From: Thermoanaerobacterium aotearoense
GTDB taxonomy: Bacteria; Bacillota; Thermoanaerobacteria; Thermoanaerobacterales; Thermoanaerobacteraceae
NCBI RefSeq assembly: GCF_009905255.1
Contig: NZ_CP047602.1
Span: 1,971,501 to 2,035,500, forward strand
Direction of reading: 5' to 3'
DNA length: 64,000 nt
Below the pieces are notes generated by a model. That model had not been told where the DNA came from. It did no database searches and was given only the letters and a program-made list of their open reading frames with translations. A program made the position numbers and the translations under genes. Position 1 is the stretch's first letter. Each line of letters begins with the position of its first letter. Positions 46,593 through 55,414 of the stretch are shown here, piece by piece.

Positions 46593-47576
46593 ATGTTGCT
46601 AAGAAATGATGTTTTGTTGATTTTGAAATCAAATAAAGGAAAATATACATCAGGTCAAGAGCTGTGCGACAAGTTAAATGTTTCAAGGACAGCAGTGTGG
46701 AAATGCATAAATGAGTTGAAGTCAGATGGTTACATCATAGGCTCCAAGCACAAATCAGGATATATTCTGATAGAAGAACCTGACGTAATAAACTACACCG
46801 AAATATCTCCACATCTAAAAACTAATTTTATAGGAAGAAACTATCTGTACTTTGACAGCATATCATCCACAAATGACTATGCAAAAGAAATAGCTTCAGA
46901 CTCTCCTGACGGGACGACGATTGTTGCAGAAGAACAGACATCTGGAAGAGGTCGCATGGGAAGGCAGTGGGTTTCTTACAAAAAACAAGGCATATGGATG
47001 TCCATTATACTCAAACCGAATATAGCACCTAATGATGCAGTTAAACTGACGCAAGTCGCAGCAGTATCATTGGTAGACGCAATAAGAGAAACGACAAATT
47101 TGACGTCTTACATAAAATGGCCAAATGATATTATCGTGAATGGCAAAAAAGCTTGTGGAATCCTGACAGAAATGAATGGTGAAATAGACAAGATAAATTT
47201 TATAGTGGTGGGCATAGGAGTAAATGTCAATGTTGACAGTTTTCCAGTTGATTTGCAGGATAAGGCCACATCCCTTTCCATTGAGGCTTCGAAAAAAATA
47301 GATAGAAAGCTTTTAACGGCGTCTATGTTAAACAATTTTGAAAGGTATTATCGTACATTCCTTGATAAGGGATTTTTCAGCATTAGAAATCTGTGCAAAA
47401 AATACTCATTGACATTGGGGAAAGATGTAAAAGTCATCATGAACAATAAAGAATATGTAGGGCAAGCTGTTGACATAGGCGATGATGGCAGTCTCATCGT
47501 CGCATTCAAAAATGGCGAAAAAAAAGCGATAACATCTGGTGAAGTGTCGATAAGAGGTCTAATTGATTACGTATAA
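46593..47576 (+). CDS. birA: Biotin-protein ligase and biotin repressor
   Basis: A 327-residue bifunctional BirA. The N-terminal winged helix reads SGQELCDKLNVSRTAVWKCINELKSDGY. The ligase core has the biotinyl-AMP loop SGRGRMGRQW and the KWPNDI motif, followed by the C-terminal SH3-like domain. It charges biotin onto carboxylases and may repress biotin genes. ATG behind AAGGGTGAG. No biotin synthesis genes are in the window. Confidence 0.95.
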   Translation: MLLRNDVLLILKSNKGKYTSGQELCDKLNVSRTAVWKCINELKSDGYIIGSKHKSGYILIEEPDVINYTEISPHLKTNFIGRNYLYFDSISSTNDYAKEIASDSPDGTTIVAEEQTSGRGRMGRQWVSYKKQGIWMSIILKPNIAPNDAVKLTQVAAVSLVDAIRETTNLTSYIKWPNDIIVNGKKACGILTEMNGEIDKINFIVVGIGVNVNVDSFPVDLQDKATSLSIEASKKIDRKLLTASMLNNFERYYRTFLDKGFFSIRNLCKKYSLTLGKDVKVIMNNKEYVGQAVDIGDDGSLIVAFKNGEKKAITSGEVSIRGLIDYV

Positions 47577-47652
47577 TATATACTTTCAAATATACGCACT
47601 ACACACTGAAGAATCAATTTTTTTTAGTCGAATTTATTAACATTTGATAGAA

Positions 47653-47709
47653 CCTTTTATTTATTTGTTGAATAAGATAAAGTAAAAGTTATTCCAAATA
47701 AATAAAAGG
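47653..47709 (+). promoter_or_regulatory. 15-bp inverted repeat covering the Shine-Dalgarno site of an ABC operon
   Basis: CCTTTTATTTATTTG (47653-47667) is the exact complement of CAAATAAATAAAAGG (47695-47709). The right arm includes the start of the AAAAGGAGG ribosome site (47704-47712) of the binding-protein gene. The hairpin would hide it. No known riboswitch core is visible in the 142-bp gap. Confidence 0.65.
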
Positions 47710-47718
47710 AGGCGCAAT

Positions 47719-48756
47719 ATGAAAAAAATCATTTCACTTCTTTTCATTCTCATATTTATCATCTCTATAAGCGGCTGTGGAAAAGACCAAAAAAGCACAG
47801 CCGTAAACAAAGTAGAAACCGTAAAAGTCGCATTTGATGATTCTCCGTCTGAATCAGGCATAATCTTAGCTGACAAATTAGGCTTTTTCGCAAAACAAGG
47901 TATAAAAATCGAATATGTAAAATTTAATTCAGGCGCTGATGAGCTCTCAGCAATGGCATCAAATCAAGTTGATGTAAGCAGAGGGATAATAAACGCAGGA
48001 CTTTTCAACGCTTGGAATAGCGGCATAGATATTAAGCTTGTAGCAGATGGAGGACATAATATACCAGGAAAAGGTTACTTTCAAATAGCCTTAAAAAAAG
48101 GATTAGGGCAGAAAGTCAAAGACTTTAAAGATTTGAAAGGTTTAAGGATAGCCATAGCGTCTACAGGATCAATAAACGAACTGTTTGTTCAAAAGGCATT
48201 AGAAAAAGGCGGTTTAACTGACAAAGATATAACATTTGTAGTCGTAGACTCTTTTCCGGATATGCTGACCGCTGTCGCCAACGGAAGCGCAGATGCAGCT
48301 ATGGAAATAGAGCCTCTCATAACTAAAGGTGTAGAAGAAAACATCCTTGAATGGTGGAAAGACCCTGATGAGTACATTAAAGGCGAAGAAATATCCGTTT
48401 TAATGTACAGCCCAAATTTTTCTAAAAATAAAGATTTAGGCAACAGGTTTATGATCGCTTATCTGCAAGGCGTTAGAGCCTATAACGATGCATTTATTAC
48501 AGGGAACAAAGACCAAGACAAGATAATAAGCATACTTACAAAATACACATTTGTAAACACACCAGAGACATTTAAAAAGATGAAGCCACCAGGACTTGAT
48601 CCAAATGGTCACGTCTTAAAGCAAGGTGTTTTAAATGATCTCAATTGGTACATGAGCAAGGGAATGGTAAAAAAAGCACCTGACGTCAATAAATTTGTAG
48701 ACGACTCGTACGTTGAAAATGCGTTAAAAGTTTTAGGGACTTATAAAAGCCCATAA
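47719..48756 (+). CDS. ABC transporter substrate-binding lipoprotein, SsuA/NMT1 class
   Basis: A 345-residue lipoprotein with lipobox ISGCG. The body is the type II fold of the nitrate/sulfonate/taurine and thiamine-precursor class (VKVAFDDSPSESGIILADKLGFFAKQG, DGGHNIPGKGYFQIALKKG). The ligand cannot be told from sequence. ATG behind AAAAGGAGG, which lies in a hairpin. First gene of a three-gene importer downstream of birA. Confidence 0.85.
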   Translation: MKKIISLLFILIFIISISGCGKDQKSTAVNKVETVKVAFDDSPSESGIILADKLGFFAKQGIKIEYVKFNSGADELSAMASNQVDVSRGIINAGLFNAWNSGIDIKLVADGGHNIPGKGYFQIALKKGLGQKVKDFKDLKGLRIAIASTGSINELFVQKALEKGGLTDKDITFVVVDSFPDMLTAVANGSADAAMEIEPLITKGVEENILEWWKDPDEYIKGEEISVLMYSPNFSKNKDLGNRFMIAYLQGVRAYNDAFITGNKDQDKIISILTKYTFVNTPETFKKMKPPGLDPNGHVLKQGVLNDLNWYMSKGMVKKAPDVNKFVDDSYVENALKVLGTYKSP

Positions 48757-48778
48757 TCTGGCATAAGGAGTGATTCGC

Positions 48779-49612
48779 TTGAACAGCACCAACGTATTAA
48801 AAAAAAGCAATGCAAATACAAATGTTAAAAGCAAAAAAGATAAAAAACTCAAAGACGAGGCAAAATCCAACAAGTTTATACAGCAAATAGTATCGCCTAT
48901 AGCCATTTTAATCATATGGGAAATACTGGCTGATTTGAAGTTGATTGACACCAGATTTTTCCCTGCTCCATCCATGATATTTCACTCGTTTATAAATCTT
49001 TTAACAACAGGCATACTCTTAAACGATTTGTCTGTAAGTCTATTTAGAATCATTGGCGGATTTATAGTAGGAGCTGTACCTGGGCTTATAATAGGGCTTA
49101 CAATGGGGCTTTTCCCTATAATCAGAAATATATTAGACCCCATCGTAGCCGCCACATATCCTATACCAAAATTAGCCTTAATGCCACTTATCATGATAAT
49201 ATTTGGGCTTAACGACTTGGAAAAAATAGTCGTCATCGCCATAGGCACTTTTTTCATCGTCCTTATGAATACAGCAGCAGGTGTAATAAATTTAGATAAA
49301 ATATACATGGATGTGGCAAGAAACTATGGAGCATCGAAAAAAGACTACTACTTGACAGTCGCCCTTCCTGGAGCACTGCCGATGATATTTACCGGCTTGA
49401 AACTCGGCATGGGAATGGCTCTTTTGCTCATAGTAGCTGCAGAAATGAACGGTGCAAGCTCAGGCATAGGGTATAGGATATGGGAATCTTACAATATATT
49501 TGACATACCTGCCATGTTCGTTTCCTTCATAATCATGTCAATATTAGGATACGTATTTACAATTATTTTGGATTTAATAGAAAAATTGATAATTCCTTGG
49601 AAGCACAGTTAA
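48779..49612 (+). CDS. ABC transporter permease, SsuC/TauC type
   Basis: A 277-residue membrane protein with an N-terminal charged tail, about six hydrophobic segments and the EAA loop YGASKKDYYLTVALPGALPMIF. Start: TTG at 48779, with AAGGAG upstream; the GTG at 48770 overlaps that site. It pairs with the ATPase encoded 37 bp downstream. Confidence 0.88.
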   Translation: MNSTNVLKKSNANTNVKSKKDKKLKDEAKSNKFIQQIVSPIAILIIWEILADLKLIDTRFFPAPSMIFHSFINLLTTGILLNDLSVSLFRIIGGFIVGAVPGLIIGLTMGLFPIIRNILDPIVAATYPIPKLALMPLIMIIFGLNDLEKIVVIAIGTFFIVLMNTAAGVINLDKIYMDVARNYGASKKDYYLTVALPGALPMIFTGLKLGMGMALLLIVAAEMNGASSGIGYRIWESYNIFDIPAMFVSFIIMSILGYVFTIILDLIEKLIIPWKHS

Positions 49613-49649
49613 CATATCAAACCAATCTCAATAAAGACGGTGATGTTTT

Positions 49650-50420
49650 ATGAAAGATATTAAAGTCGAACTGAAAAATCTGACAAAAAAGTTTAAGATC
49701 AAGAAAAATATCGTAACTGCTTTTGAAGACATTTCTTTGCAAATCAAGGAAGGTGAATTTTGGTGCTTCGTAGGTCCCAGCGGATGCGGAAAAACGACAC
49801 TATTGCGCGTATTAGCAGGACTTGAAACTCCCACAGACGGGACAATTTGCATTAAGCATGTAGATGACAGCAAGCCTCTTAACTCCATGGTCTTTCAAGA
49901 ACACGCCATATTTCCATGGATGGATGTAAAAAACAACATAGCTTATGGGCTTAAAATGAGAAAGCTGAAGCCTAATCAAATAGATGATATAGTAGATTTC
50001 TATATCGATAAGATGGGTCTTACTCCTTTCAAACACGCTTATCCACATCAATTATCAGGTGGCATGAAGCAGAGAGTTTCCATCGCCAGGGCATTTGCCA
50101 ATGACCCAGAAATATTGCTTATGGACGAACCTTTTGCAAACTTAGATGAGCAAAACAGAGTTCTCCTCCAGCAGGAACTTCTAAAAATATGGGAAAAAAG
50201 CGGAAAAACAGTCATATTCGTCACCCACAGCATAGACGAAGCCATATTCCTATCAGATAAAATAATGCTTATGACCAGACATCCTGGCAAAATAAAAAAC
50301 ATCTACGATATAAACATAAAAAGGCCAAGGATAATCGAAGAAATAAGATCGTCGCCGCAGTATGCAGATATATTTCAGGATATCTGGCTAAGCTTGCGCC
50401 AAGAGGTATCATATTCTTAA
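49650..50420 (+). CDS. ABC transporter ATPase, SsuB/TauB type
   Basis: A 256-residue ATPase with Walker [11 protein letters not shown]-loop [10 protein letters not shown], signature LSGGMKQR and Walker [12 protein letters not shown]. All key residues look intact. ATG behind GGTGATG. Last gene of the importer; it converges on uvrC with a 39-bp gap lacking a clear terminator. Confidence 0.92.
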   Translation: MKDIKVELKNLTKKFKIKKNIVTAFEDISLQIKEGEFWCFVGPSGCGKTTLLRVLAGLETPTDGTICIKHVDDSKPLNSMVFQEHAIFPWMDVKNNIAYGLKMRKLKPNQIDDIVDFYIDKMGLTPFKHAYPHQLSGGMKQRVSIARAFANDPEILLMDEPFANLDEQNRVLLQQELLKIWEKSGKTVIFVTHSIDEAIFLSDKIMLMTRHPGKIKNIYDINIKRPRIIEEIRSSPQYADIFQDIWLSLRQEVSYS

Positions 50421-50459
50421 TGATGCTTCTTTTGTTGTAGTATTCTTTAATTCCGTTTA

Positions 50460-52313
50460 TCAATGACCTCTAAAATAATCATATACGGCATTAGCAGCTT
50501 TCTCATTCATTCCTTCAACTTTTTTAAGCTCATCGACTGTAGCATTTTTAATACCGTCGATTGTTTTAAAAGCCTCATACAGCGCTTTCATCCGCTTCTC
50601 GCCAATGCCTGGTATATTTAAAAGATCGCTTCTTAGCTTCTTGCTTTTTGTATCTTTGTGAAATGTGATAGCAAATCTGTGGGCTTCATCTTGAATTTCA
50701 GCCACAAGCCTAAAAGCCCTACCAGTCATAGGCATATCTATTTCTCCATCAGGCGAAACTAATCCTCTCGTCCTGTGCTTTGAATCCTTTACCATCCCAT
50801 ACACAGGAATGTCAACATTTAATTGCTGCAACGCTTCTATTGCTGTCTTGACATGACCCAGTCCACCGTCAACAAGAATGAGATCTGGCATAATGTGAAA
50901 CTTAGCTTTCTCCTCTTTAAGCTCACCAGTCTCAATCTGCTTTTGTTCCTTAAGCCCGTGAGATATTCTTCTTGAGATGACTTCTCTCATGCTGCCGTAA
51001 TCATCTTGCCCCTCAACCGTCTTTATGATGAACTTTCTGTACGACGATTTATGAGGTTTTCCATCTACAAATACGACCATCGATGCTACATTATCGGTTC
51101 CCCTTATGTTTGATATGTCAAAAGCCTCAATTCTCTCGGCATAGTCAATTCCTACAAGGTTAGATAGCTCTGATACAGCATCGTTTTTATGCCTCTCCAT
51201 CTTTAAGTTTACGTCATTTTTCAAAGCTTCAAGGGCGTTCTCATATACCATATCTACCAGCTCTTTCTTCTTACCCCTTGATGGAACGACGATAGACACC
51301 TTATTTCCACGCTTTTCAGAAAGCCATTCCATCAAAACATCCTTTTCTTCCATCTCCACATCCAATATAATCTCTTTTGGCACATACGGTGCACTGTCGT
51401 AAAATTGCTTTATAAAAGACGCCATAATATCGCTTCTATCCATGTCATCAGTATTTTTCATAAAATAATGTTCTCTTCCGCTTACTTTTCCATCTCTTAT
51501 AAAAAACACTTGAATACAAGCATCCTCTGCGCTTCTTGCCATAGATATTACATCTTGATCTTCTAAAGATGCAGAAACTATTTTCTGCTTCTCTGATGTC
51601 TTCTCGATTCCGTATATTTGATCTCTTAATTTTGCAGCCTTCTCAAATTCCATGTTTTCCGCTGCCTTTTCCATCTCTTCCTTTAGCTTTTTAAGCAGCA
51701 CATCCCGCTTGCCTTCTAAAAACATCAATGCATCATCTGTCAGTTTTCTGTATTCCTCTTTTGTTATACGGCCTGCACACGGTGCTGAGCACAATCCAAT
51801 GTGATAATACAGACATTCTCTGCCTTTGCCCATATCTCTCTCTATGTTTCTGTTGCATGACCTTAAAGGAAACATATGTCTTAAAAGTTTTATCGTCTCC
51901 CTTACCGCAAATGCGCTGCTGTAAGGTCCAAAATATTTAGCACCGTCCATTTCAACTCTTCTGGTGAATACAATTCTTGGATAGTCTTCATTTACAGTTA
52001 TCTTTATATATGGGTAGTTTTTATCGTCTTTAAGCAATATGTTGTACTTAGGCTTATGCTTTTTTATTAAGTTGCATTCTAATATTAGAGCCTCCAATTC
52101 TGTATCTGTCACAATGTACTCAAAATCTGCAACATGCTTTACCATTGTTCTGACTTTTGGAAGCTGATTTGACTGATTTTGAAAATACTGCCTTACGCGA
52201 TTTTTTAAGATGACAGCCTTTCCAACGTAAATAATCTTGCCGCTTGAATCTTTCATTATATAGACACCTGGTTTGTCAGGCAACAATTTTAATTTTTCTT
52301 CAATGTTTATCAT
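50460..52313 (-). CDS. uvrC: Excinuclease ABC subunit C
   Basis: A 617-residue UvrC. It has a GIY-YIG nuclease (PGVYIMKDSSGKIIYVGKA), a Cys cluster near 150-180 (RECLYYHIGLCSAPC), a UVR motif ([13 protein letters not shown]), the RNase H-like nuclease (IEAFDISNIRGT, DLILVDGG) and C-terminal helix-hairpin-helix repeats. It cuts on both sides of UvrB-bound damage. ATG behind AAGGTGATG. Confidence 0.97.
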   Translation of the reverse strand: MINIEEKLKLLPDKPGVYIMKDSSGKIIYVGKAVILKNRVRQYFQNQSNQLPKVRTMVKHVADFEYIVTDTELEALILECNLIKKHKPKYNILLKDDKNYPYIKITVNEDYPRIVFTRRVEMDGAKYFGPYSSAFAVRETIKLLRHMFPLRSCNRNIERDMGKGRECLYYHIGLCSAPCAGRITKEEYRKLTDDALMFLEGKRDVLLKKLKEEMEKAAENMEFEKAAKLRDQIYGIEKTSEKQKIVSASLEDQDVISMARSAEDACIQVFFIRDGKVSGREHYFMKNTDDMDRSDIMASFIKQFYDSAPYVPKEIILDVEMEEKDVLMEWLSEKRGNKVSIVVPSRGKKKELVDMVYENALEALKNDVNLKMERHKNDAVSELSNLVGIDYAERIEAFDISNIRGTDNVASMVVFVDGKPHKSSYRKFIIKTVEGQDDYGSMREVISRRISHGLKEQKQIETGELKEEKAKFHIMPDLILVDGGLGHVKTAIEALQQLNVDIPVYGMVKDSKHRTRGLVSPDGEIDMPMTGRAFRLVAEIQDEAHRFAITFHKDTKSKKLRSDLLNIPGIGEKRMKALYEAFKTIDGIKNATVDELKKVEGMNEKAANAVYDYFRGH

Positions 52314-52345
52314 ATCATCACCTTAAATGGTATATTTACACTATA

Positions 52346-53761
52346 TCAATAGCCTAAATACGCCTTCATGATTTCTCTGGCAATAGGCGCAGCAGTAGCT
52401 CCACCAGCGCCGCCATTTTCTATGATTACTGAGACGACGATCTTTGGATCGTCAGCAGGTGCAAATCCTACAAACCAAGCATGTGCTTGCCCATGTGGAT
52501 TTTCTGCAGTACCTGTTTTGCCTGCGACAGTAATGCCTGGTATCTGCGCCGCCGTACCTGTACCTTGCTGCACAACACCTATCATAAGCTGTTTTATCTT
52601 ATCAGCTACATCTTTTGTTATCGGATTTAGATATTTTTCGGGTGTCGTCTTTTCTAATATCTCACCAGTGACTGGATTTTTGACGTAATCCATAAGATAT
52701 GGTTTCATGATAACCCCGCCATTCGCAGGCGCCGAAGCCATCAAAGCCATCGTCAATGGCGTAACTAAAATCTTGCCTTGACCAATGGAACTTTCTGCTA
52801 ATTGAACCTTGCCGTTTATCAGCGGAATTGATGGAAACTGATTTTTTTCAACAGGTATGTCAAATGGAACGCTGTCATTCAGTCCATACTTGTTGGCCAT
52901 CGCTTCTAAATTCGAACGCCCCAGTTGAAGTCCTATCTTTACAAAAGAGGTATTGGAAGAAACGTAAAATGCCTTTTGAAACCCTATAGTCCCATAGGCT
53001 ATGTTGTCATAGTTTGTGATCTTATTCCCATCAACTGTTACATACCCTATATCATTAAATGTTTGATTGTAAATGTCAGGTTTGTACGTCAAAGCAGCAG
53101 AGGCCGTTATAATTTTAAATATTGAACCTGGAGGGTACAATCCCTGCGTGGCTCTGTTTAAAACGACGTGGTCAGGGCTGTTCATCACGCTGCTCCAGTT
53201 TTCGCCTAAAGTATTTGGGTCGTAGGATGGGGACGATGCTAACGCCAGCACCGCGCCTGTCTTTGGATCTAAAGCCACCACAGCACCTTTTCTTCCACCT
53301 AAAAGGCCATACGCCAAATCCTGCAGTCTTTTATCTACAGTCAGTACCACATCATCCCCAACCTGACTTTTGCCTAAGACAGTCTCTCTTAAAAAAGTCA
53401 TAGGATCTGTATTGATCATCCCCAACAGTTCTCTGTCGTACGTGTTTTCTATGCCTGTACTACCTTGTTGATATATCCTCCTGCTGTAGCCGATTATATC
53501 TGCAAAAGGCACGCCATCGAGATACTGCCTAATTTGTTCACCATTCACGATAGTGCTTTTTGCCAAGACATTGCCATTTCTATCATAAATGCTTCCCCTT
53601 AAAATCTTTTTTTCCTGTTCAATCAGCCTTTTGTTATAGACGCTGTATGAGCTTGTAATAAGTTTATTCTTTTCATACAATTGAAAGTACGAAAGGTACG
53701 CTATGAGGCTAAAAAAAAGAATTGAAAAGACGGCAAAAAGTATTTTAATGTTGCGGTTCAT
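52346..53761 (-). CDS. Penicillin-binding transpeptidase, FtsI/PBP2 type
   Basis: A membrane-anchored transpeptidase of about 471 residues: a single N-terminal helix, a linker domain, then the catalytic motifs SxxK (GSIFK, Ser about 213), SSN and KTG (AGKTGTAE). It crosslinks peptidoglycan. The start is uncertain: ATG at 53761 or 53773. It overlaps the end of the SEDS gene, its expected glycosyltransferase partner. Compared with FtsI it is short, about 470 residues, close to PbpA-type proteins paired with FtsW/RodA in Gram-positives. Confidence 0.92.
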   Translation of the reverse strand: MNRNIKILFAVFSILFFSLIAYLSYFQLYEKNKLITSSYSVYNKRLIEQEKKILRGSIYDRNGNVLAKSTIVNGEQIRQYLDGVPFADIIGYSRRIYQQGSTGIENTYDRELLGMINTDPMTFLRETVLGKSQVGDDVVLTVDKRLQDLAYGLLGGRKGAVVALDPKTGAVLALASSPSYDPNTLGENWSSVMNSPDHVVLNRATQGLYPPGSIFKIITASAALTYKPDIYNQTFNDIGYVTVDGNKITNYDNIAYGTIGFQKAFYVSSNTSFVKIGLQLGRSNLEAMANKYGLNDSVPFDIPVEKNQFPSIPLINGKVQLAESSIGQGKILVTPLTMALMASAPANGGVIMKPYLMDYVKNPVTGEILEKTTPEKYLNPITKDVADKIKQLMIGVVQQGTGTAAQIPGITVAGKTGTAENPHGQAHAWFVGFAPADDPKIVVSVIIENGGAGGATAAPIAREIMKAYLGY

Positions 53762-54989
53762 ACTGTTCAACATCCTCATCCTCTCTTACTGCGATGCCGT
53801 TTAACATGCCCAATGTTATAAAGCTCATTACCATTGAACTTCCGCCGTAGCTTACAAAAGGAAGTGTTACGCCTGTCAGTGGTATGAATTTTATGACGCC
53901 GCCTATTATTGTAAAAACCTGTAAACTGAATATACTGATAAGTCCTATCGCGATCAAAGCACCAAATTCATCTTTGGCATCGAGAGCGACTTTTATGCCT
54001 CTATACATTATCACAAAGTAGACCAAGATTATAGCGACAGCTCCCAACATTCCAAACTCTTCACTGATGGCTGAAAAAATAAAATCGCTGGCCACAACCG
54101 GAATATATTCGGGATGCCCCATGCCAAGGCCCGTACCAAAAAAGCCACCTGCACCTATTGCAAAGAGAGACTGGGCGATTTGGTATGTCTTTCCAGGAAC
54201 ATCCATCCACGGATTTAGCCATGCCTGTATCCTTACTCGAACATGGTTAAAAAGAAAATATGAAATGACGCCTCCAATTCCTAAAAAAGCTGTCCCCACG
54301 CCTGTGTAAAGCACGCTTGAAGTTGCCACAAATATCATAAACATCGTTGTAAGGTAAAATAATAGCGCAGTGCCAAGGTCTTTTTCAATCACTAAAACTC
54401 CTACAATTAAAATTGTTATTGCGCCTATTTTTATTACGTCATTTGTAGTCTTATGGTCTTTTAAATACCTTGCAAGGTATATGATATAAATTATCTTTAC
54501 CACTTCAGAGGGCTGTACTGAAACAGAACCAAACGTAAGCCAGTTTTTAGAGCCACCTATTTCCTTTCCAAATATAAACGTAGAAAAAAGCAAAATAAAG
54601 GATATTGCCAAATACACGTAGTCGCCGTACTTAACTTTGTAAAAAAAATCATAATGCAGAGAAGCGTATGATGAGGCGAAGTACAAAATAAAGCCTATAA
54701 ATATCCAGGCAATTTGCTTCAATATCAAATCAGGGGCTACTCTGTATATCATTATGAGGCCCATCTCTGCCAAAAAAGAGCTTAATATGATAAGTTGGAT
54801 TTCTCCCATCGGAAAAAGCCTCACGTGCAAATAATAAACGATGTAAATAAGCGGCAAAAAGGCTAACGTGAAGTAAATCGTGTCAAACCCTTTAGGTTTA
54901 TGATATATAAAAAGCAACATAAACGCAATTACAAATATCAAAAAAATATCTTTCATAGCCTTAGAGCCAGTCTTAACATACTCTTCCAT
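53745..54989 (-). CDS. SEDS-family peptidoglycan polymerase (FtsW/RodA type)
   Basis: A 414-residue polytopic protein with about ten hydrophobic segments. It has the SEDS signature KNWLTFGSVSVQPSEVVKI and the C-terminal loop IPLTGVTLPFVSYGGSS. It polymerises lipid II glycan strands with the penicillin-binding protein encoded next. ATG behind AAGGTGG. Confidence 0.93.
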   Translation of the reverse strand: MEEYVKTGSKAMKDIFLIFVIAFMLLFIYHKPKGFDTIYFTLAFLPLIYIVYYLHVRLFPMGEIQLIILSSFLAEMGLIMIYRVAPDLILKQIAWIFIGFILYFASSYASLHYDFFYKVKYGDYVYLAISFILLFSTFIFGKEIGGSKNWLTFGSVSVQPSEVVKIIYIIYLARYLKDHKTTNDVIKIGAITILIVGVLVIEKDLGTALLFYLTTMFMIFVATSSVLYTGVGTAFLGIGGVISYFLFNHVRVRIQAWLNPWMDVPGKTYQIAQSLFAIGAGGFFGTGLGMGHPEYIPVVASDFIFSAISEEFGMLGAVAIILVYFVIMYRGIKVALDAKDEFGALIAIGLISIFSLQVFTIIGGVIKFIPLTGVTLPFVSYGGSSMVMSFITLGMLNGIAVREDEDVEQYEPQH

Positions 54990-55000
54990 CAAATACCACC

Positions 55001-55402
55001 TTAAATCAAAAATCTGTACTCTTCATTCCCCAATTTTATTACATCTTCATTTTTCAATCTGGCGATGTTTTTTACGCGCCTACCATTTACAAATGTCCCG
55101 TTTGTGCTATTTAGATCTTGTATGATGTATTTTTTGCCTTTTTTTCTGATCATGGCATGTTTGCTGGATACATAAGGATTATCAACGACTATATCACAAT
55201 CATCGGCTCTGCCTATTGTCGTCACTTCAAAAAGGTTAAAACTGCCCATGCCTGAAAGAGAAACCAACTTTGCCTTTGTAATCTCTCTTTCTTTTCTTAC
55301 ACCCTTAATGTCAAGGTAAATAATCTTAAAAACTCTGTACAAAAAAAGATATATAAGCAGTAATAATACATATTTTAATATGTTTGCTGCCAGTTGATAC
55401 AT
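55001..55402 (-). CDS. Membrane-anchored FHA-domain protein
   Basis: A 133-residue protein: one N-terminal membrane helix (about 8-27) and a C-terminal FHA domain with TIGRADDCDIVVDNPYVSSKHA and LNSTNGTFVNG. It should bind phosphothreonine on a partner at the membrane. No Ser/Thr kinase lies in the window. Placed 11 bp before the SEDS gene, it probably serves in cell-wall regulation. ATG behind GAGGTG. Confidence 0.9.
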   Translation of the reverse strand: MYQLAANILKYVLLLLIYLFLYRVFKIIYLDIKGVRKEREITKAKLVSLSGMGSFNLFEVTTIGRADDCDIVVDNPYVSSKHAMIRKKGKKYIIQDLNSTNGTFVNGRRVKNIARLKNEDVIKLGNEEYRFLI

Positions 55403-55414
55403 AAAAACACCTCA

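Noticed and set aside
47577-47718. A TPP or other known riboswitch ahead of the ABC importer
   Set aside because: I could not find conserved riboswitch core motifs. Only the simple inverted repeat is present.
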